The notes under the pieces are model-generated. The model did not search any database. It saw only the letters and a list, made by a program, of their open reading frames with translations, and was not told the origin of the DNA. Below are positions 5,678-8,566 of a DNA stretch of 8,566 nt, in pieces (the first letter of the stretch is position 1; each line of letters begins with the position of its first letter). Where the stretch lies: NCBI GenBank assembly GCA_030667735.1, contig DAOUVG010000047.1, positions 1 through 8,566 of the forward strand. The letters are read 5' to 3'. Made by a program: the position numbers and the translations under genes. Source of the DNA: Dehalococcoidales bacterium (GTDB lineage: Bacteria; Chloroflexota; Dehalococcoidia; Dehalococcoidales; Fen-1064).

Positions 5678-6802
5678 CTACTCAGGAGCCGGTATCTCCC
5701 ATTCCCGCCCAACACGTTCGTTGAACTTGCACAGTGAAGCCCCTTCGGGCAAACGGCGTTCAAAAGCCGGTGAGTAGCAGTTAATATTGCAGGAGTCACA
5801 GGCAACTACTTCATCGAACCGCCCTTCGCGCACCTTCTTCGGCCAAAATGCGTCACAGATAAGCTGGCGCCCGATTGCCACCATGTCTGCCCGTCCCTCG
5901 GTCAGTATATCCTCGGCAATTTCCGGGGTGTTTATCTTGCCCACCGCAATTACGGGAATACTGACTGCCTCCTTGATGGGTTCGGCAAGATAGACCAATG
6001 ACCCCATCTTGTCCCGCTTTACCGGAGAAGTCGGCACCTTACCCCAACCACCGGTCGAGATGTCCAGGCAGTCCACTCCGGCCTTCTCAAGCTCCCGCGC
6101 ATAGGTAATGCTATCGGGGTCGATTTCTCCGTCCTTCTCCAGTGCTCCCAGGCGAAACAATACCGGGAAGTCCGGACCGACAAATGCACGGACGGCGGTT
6201 ACAAGGTCGATGCCGAACTGCATTCGACCAGCCGGGCTGCCACCGTACTTGTCCGTGCGCTTGTTCAGGTCAGGATTGGTGAACTGGCAGGGGAGATAGG
6301 CATGGGCACCGTGAAGCTCAACACAGTCGAACCCGGCATCTCGTACACTCCTTGCCCCTTTGGCAAACCGGTAGATGATGGCCTCTATCTCCGGTATAGT
6401 CAACTCGCGCATATCCTCTCTGCCCGAAGGCGCTATTCGCCAGCCACTGTCCGGGTACATCTCTTGACTGGAGACCTGTGTACCACGACCCTGAGGGAAG
6501 CGGTTAGCCTGCCATAGCTGAAGGCCGGTTTTACCTCCGGACTCATGGACCTGGTCTACAAACCCGCGCAGCCGCCCGATGAAGGCAGCTAATCCTTCGG
6601 CGCCATCCCACAACTCCTCACATGCCAGGTTATCTATCGAGGTGTTGGCCGTTATAACCAGGCCGACACCCCCTCTGGCTCGTTCCGCGTAGAACGCCCG
6701 GGCCCGGCGATTGGTCAAGCCCATGTTCATCTGAATAGCGGGGTACACTATCCGGTTCGGGACCTCCATACCCCTGATGGAAATCGGCTCGAAGAGCTTC
6801 AT
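5678..6802 (-). CDS. Fe-S Old Yellow Enzyme family reductase (2,4-dienoyl-CoA reductase-like), lacking the C-terminal FAD/NAD domain
   Basis: A 374-residue TIM-barrel flavoenzyme that would reduce an activated C=C bond with FMN. Landmarks: N-terminal LFEPISIRGMEVPNRIV, HGAHAYLPCQF at 164-174 with the active-site H164, H167 and Y169, NKRTDKYGGS at 180-189, and the FMN-phosphate region VIAVGKI and VAIGRQLI (284-315). The [4Fe-4S] motif is C335-x2-C338-x3-C342-x15-C358, close to the spacing in E. coli FadH (C334, C337, C341, C353). FadH-type proteins then continue for about 300 residues of FAD/NAD domain; this one stops at NERVGREWEIPAPE, right at the domain junction. The QLxHxGR motif reads QLWQANR, so Q98 replaces the usual His. 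The ATG at 6802 has AGGAGG five bases before it. It diverges from the CoA-transferase gene. It may be a natural short form needing a separate electron-donor protein. Confidence 0.9.
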   Translation of the reverse strand: MKLFEPISIRGMEVPNRIVYPAIQMNMGLTNRRARAFYAERARGGVGLVITANTSIDNLACEELWDGAEGLAAFIGRLRGFVDQVHESGGKTGLQLWQANRFPQGRGTQVSSQEMYPDSGWRIAPSGREDMRELTIPEIEAIIYRFAKGARSVRDAGFDCVELHGAHAYLPCQFTNPDLNKRTDKYGGSPAGRMQFGIDLVTAVRAFVGPDFPVLFRLGALEKDGEIDPDSITYARELEKAGVDCLDISTGGWGKVPTSPVKRDKMGSLVYLAEPIKEAVSIPVIAVGKINTPEIAEDILTEGRADMVAIGRQLICDAFWPKKVREGRFDEVVACDSCNINCYSPAFERRLPEGASLCKFNERVGREWEIPAPE

Positions 6803-6861
6803 GCTTTCCTCCTGTGTGCAGCCAGAGTCGCAGTCCGGGTTCCAGTATCCCGGTTGCTCTC

Positions 6862-6891
6862 ATGTTATCTCATGGCTGAACTGCACGTCAA
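6862..6891 (-). promoter_or_regulatory. Candidate promoter of the OYE-family reductase
   Basis: Minus strand: TTGACG (6891-6886, five of six matches to -35), an 18-base spacer and TAACAT (6867-6862, four of six). It gives a leader of about 50 bases. A competing -10, GATAAC, with a 16-base spacer overlaps it. Confidence 0.45.
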
Positions 6892-6937
6892 TGGTGGCTG
6901 CTGCCGGGTGGGTATGTACAACGTGCATGAGACCGTG

Positions 6938-6966
6938 TTGACCTCAATGGTAAAGTGATGTATTGT
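6938..6966 (+). promoter_or_regulatory. Candidate promoter of the CoA-transferase gene
   Basis: TTGACC (6938-6943, five of six matches), 17 bases, TATTGT (6961-6966, four of six). Transcription would begin near 6973, downstream of the first in-frame start codons (GTG 6955, ATG 6958), which argues that translation begins later. Confidence 0.5.
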
Positions 6967-7017
6967 TTAGGCACGTCAAACCACCTGACCATGAAACAAG
7001 AGGAGGTCCCCGCTGTT

Positions 7018-8241
7018 GTGGTCCTGCCCCTGGAAGGCACCAAGGTAATTGAGCTTGGGCACTGGGTGCTAGGGCCAACCTGTACTCGTGTCCTCGGGGA
7101 GCTCGGGGCCGACGTTATCAAGGTAGAGGACCCCCGGGGCGGTGACCCGGTTCGTGGACTGCTACCGTCAAGTACAATGTCGGAACTTGGTCTCGGGCAG
7201 GTGAACCCCTTCTGGGAACAGTGGAATAGCAGCAAACGTGCTATCGCTGTTGACCTCAGCCAGGACGCAGGAAGAAATATAGTCTACGACCTGGTCAAGG
7301 GCGCTGATGTCTTCGTCACCAATTTCCGCGCCGCTGTCGTGGACCGGTTCGCTCTTGACTATGAGAGCGTAGCCAGAATCAACTCCCGCATCGTCTACGC
7401 CCAGGCCACCGGTTTCGGTGATAAAGGGCCGGATAGAGACCGGGCGGCCTTTGATGACACTACTTTCTGGATACGGGCAGGCATCATGTCGACTCTAGGT
7501 GAACCGGACGCACCGCCGGTACCGCTTCGGGGTGCGATGGGTGACCTCGCCAGTGCTGCCATACTGGCGGGCGCTGTGGCCACGGCGTTACTGGCCAGGG
7601 ACAGATTCGGCATGGGGCAGAAAATAGACCTGTCCCTGTTCTCCACCGGTATGTGGGTTGCCGGGGAGGATATCCAGCGGCGTCTCACCTGGGGTGAGCG
7701 AGGTGGAAACCGGAAACACGCACGGAGGAGTGCCCCCAACCCCCTGCGTAATACTTATCGGACCAGTGACGGTAAGTGGCTTTTCTTCATGATGCTCCAG
7801 ACAGACCGCTTCTGGCCGGCAGTATGCCAGGCCATCGAAAGACCGGACCTGGAAAACGACCACAGGTTCGACACCCATCAGAAGCGTGTTGAAAAGCATC
7901 GCGAGATAATTGAGATACTCGACGAGGTTCTGGCGACCCGGACTCTGGAAGAGTGGACGGAAAGCTTTGAGCGACACGGACTGGTATGGGAACCGGAAAC
8001 GACCATTGCTGAAGTGGTTGCCGACCCCCAGGTATCCGCCAACGACCTCGTGGCCGAGTTGCCACACCCCTCAGGAGAAATGATGCGTCTTCTGCGTGTT
8101 CCTTATCAGTTTAGCGAGACTCCATTTGGCCCGCGATACGCTGCGCCGGAGCTCGGCCAGCATACCGAAGAGGTACTCCTTGAGATGGGTTACGATTGGG
8201 ACAGGATTTCACAGCTAAAGGAGCAGGGCGTGATTTTATGA
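7018..8241 (+). CDS. Family III CoA-transferase (CaiB/BaiF)
   Basis: Moves CoA between carboxylic acids through an aspartyl-CoA intermediate; family members act on carnitine, formate/oxalate, bile acids and succinate-linked substrates. From the GTG at 7018 it has 407 residues, the usual length. It opens with LPLEGTKVIELGHWVLGP and ELGADVIKVEDPRGGDP, then KRAIAVDLS and FRAAVVDRF. The probable catalytic Asp is in RAAFDDTTFW (residue 146 from this start), followed by the PLRGAMGDLASA and GQKIDLSLFS core and the family ending LGQHTEEVLLEMGY. The frame is open from 6955 and has an ATG at 6991, but no ribosome site precedes either, whereas AGGAGG lies 11 bases before GTG 7018 and the promoter would start transcription near 6973. 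The crotonase downstream suggests shared work on one acyl-CoA. The substrate is unknown. Confidence 0.92.
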   Translation: MVLPLEGTKVIELGHWVLGPTCTRVLGELGADVIKVEDPRGGDPVRGLLPSSTMSELGLGQVNPFWEQWNSSKRAIAVDLSQDAGRNIVYDLVKGADVFVTNFRAAVVDRFALDYESVARINSRIVYAQATGFGDKGPDRDRAAFDDTTFWIRAGIMSTLGEPDAPPVPLRGAMGDLASAAILAGAVATALLARDRFGMGQKIDLSLFSTGMWVAGEDIQRRLTWGERGGNRKHARRSAPNPLRNTYRTSDGKWLFFMMLQTDRFWPAVCQAIERPDLENDHRFDTHQKRVEKHREIIEILDEVLATRTLEEWTESFERHGLVWEPETTIAEVVADPQVSANDLVAELPHPSGEMMRLLRVPYQFSETPFGPRYAAPELGQHTEEVLLEMGYDWDRISQLKEQGVIL

Positions 8242-8263
8242 GAGGTGAGCTTCTGCGGTGAAC

Positions 8264-8272
8264 TGGTATACT
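8264..8272 (+). promoter_or_regulatory. Possible extended -10 promoter before the second crotonase
   Basis: TGG followed by TATACT forms an extended -10 element (five of six matches) in the 62-base gap, but no clear -35 is seen. The crotonase is more simply read from the CoA-transferase promoter. Confidence 0.25.
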
Positions 8273-8303
8273 GGCATCATGGTAAGTGAAAGGAGTGAGG
8301 GTT

Positions 8304-8566
8304 ATGGAACTGGAGACAGTGCTCTATGAAAAGAAGGAAGGTGTTATCGTTATCAGCCTCAACCGGCCGCGAGTACTCAACGCAATAAACGGGCAGTTGC
8401 GCCGGGACTTCCTTGAAGCATTGCTGGCGGCTGAGGTCGATGCCGAGGCCAAGGTCGTCATCATACGAGGCGAGGGCCGTGCTTTCTGCGCCGGGTTTGA
8501 CCTGTCCCTGTCCGGGTCACCCGAGAGGCAGTCACCGGCGGAGTACCAGCGAGACACCATGCAGGA
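8304..8566 (+). CDS. Crotonase-superfamily enzyme (enoyl-CoA hydratase/isomerase), N-terminal part only
   Basis: The first 87 codons of a crotonase that runs off the window; about 170 more residues would be expected. It begins METLVLYEKK-like (MELETVLYEKK), then VIVISLNRPRVLNAI and the oxyanion-hole motif GRAFCAGFDLS near residues 58-68, where the backbone after Ala-Gly contacts the thioester carbonyl. The catalytic acids lie in the missing part, so hydratase, isomerase or hydrolase cannot be told apart. The ATG at 8304 has AGGAG eight bases upstream. It follows the CoA-transferase by 62 bases on the same strand and is probably co-transcribed, pointing to a shared acyl-CoA pathway. It is clearly different in sequence from the crotonase at 2804. 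Confidence 0.9.
   Translation, partial: MELETVLYEKKEGVIVISLNRPRVLNAINGQLRRDFLEALLAAEVDAEAKVVIIRGEGRAFCAGFDLSLSGSPERQSPAEYQRDTMQ

Noticed and set aside
7395..8067. Long minus-strand frames within the CoA-transferase gene
   Set aside because: Antisense shadows of a well-supported CaiB/BaiF gene; the translations lack motifs.

Overview
The window is moderately GC-rich bacterial chromosome (about half G+C by eye) with compact genes and good Shine-Dalgarno sites. The gene mix is a Gram-positive-like LexA, a double zinc-ribbon protein beside ribosomal protein bS21, a SwrC-like RND pump without a visible adaptor gene, and several acyl-CoA enzymes (two crotonases, a family III CoA-transferase, an Fe-S Old Yellow Enzyme). 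This mix resembles uncultured Chloroflexota, especially Dehalococcoidia. That assignment is an inference from gene style, not from a marker-gene tree.

Layout. 1-2336 (minus) is the N-terminal 778 residues of an RND-family exporter whose 3' end lies outside the window. It is preceded, 33 bases away on the same strand, by a small AbrB/SpoVT-type DNA-binding protein (2370-2636), so the two probably form one operon. The AT-rich gap 2637-2803 is a divergent control region: it holds a near-consensus plus-strand promoter for a crotonase (2804-3592), and repeats that could be the AbrB protein's operator. The crotonase is closed by a 15-bp terminator-like hairpin (3637-3669). A second plus-strand unit follows: promoter at 3709-3737, a leader of about 125 bases, the double zinc-ribbon protein (3870-4175), then bS21 (4253-4438). 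Convergent to it is lexA (4626-5270, minus), whose promoter overlaps an SOS-box-like site inside a larger interrupted palindrome. 5341-5677 holds no gene I can support. 5678-6802 (minus) is an Fe-S-type Old Yellow Enzyme reductase. It diverges from a family III (CaiB/BaiF) CoA-transferase (7018-8241, plus), which is followed 62 bases later by a second crotonase cut by the window edge (8304-8566).

How they fit together. The right-hand block (reductase, CoA-transferase, crotonase) and the isolated crotonase point to degradation or remodelling of acyl-CoA compounds: CoA loading, double-bond chemistry, and reduction of an unsaturated intermediate. The substrate cannot be told from sequence. The middle block is housekeeping (ribosome, SOS control). 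The left block is an export system with its likely regulator. I saw no CRISPR array, insertion sequence, phage gene or complete novel multi-gene system. The most notable points are an Asp-Asn pair in the RND proton-relay site, a crotonase with isomerase-type rather than hydratase-type acid placement, the palindromic lexA operator, and a reductase that keeps its iron-sulfur motif but lacks the C-terminal FAD/NAD domain.
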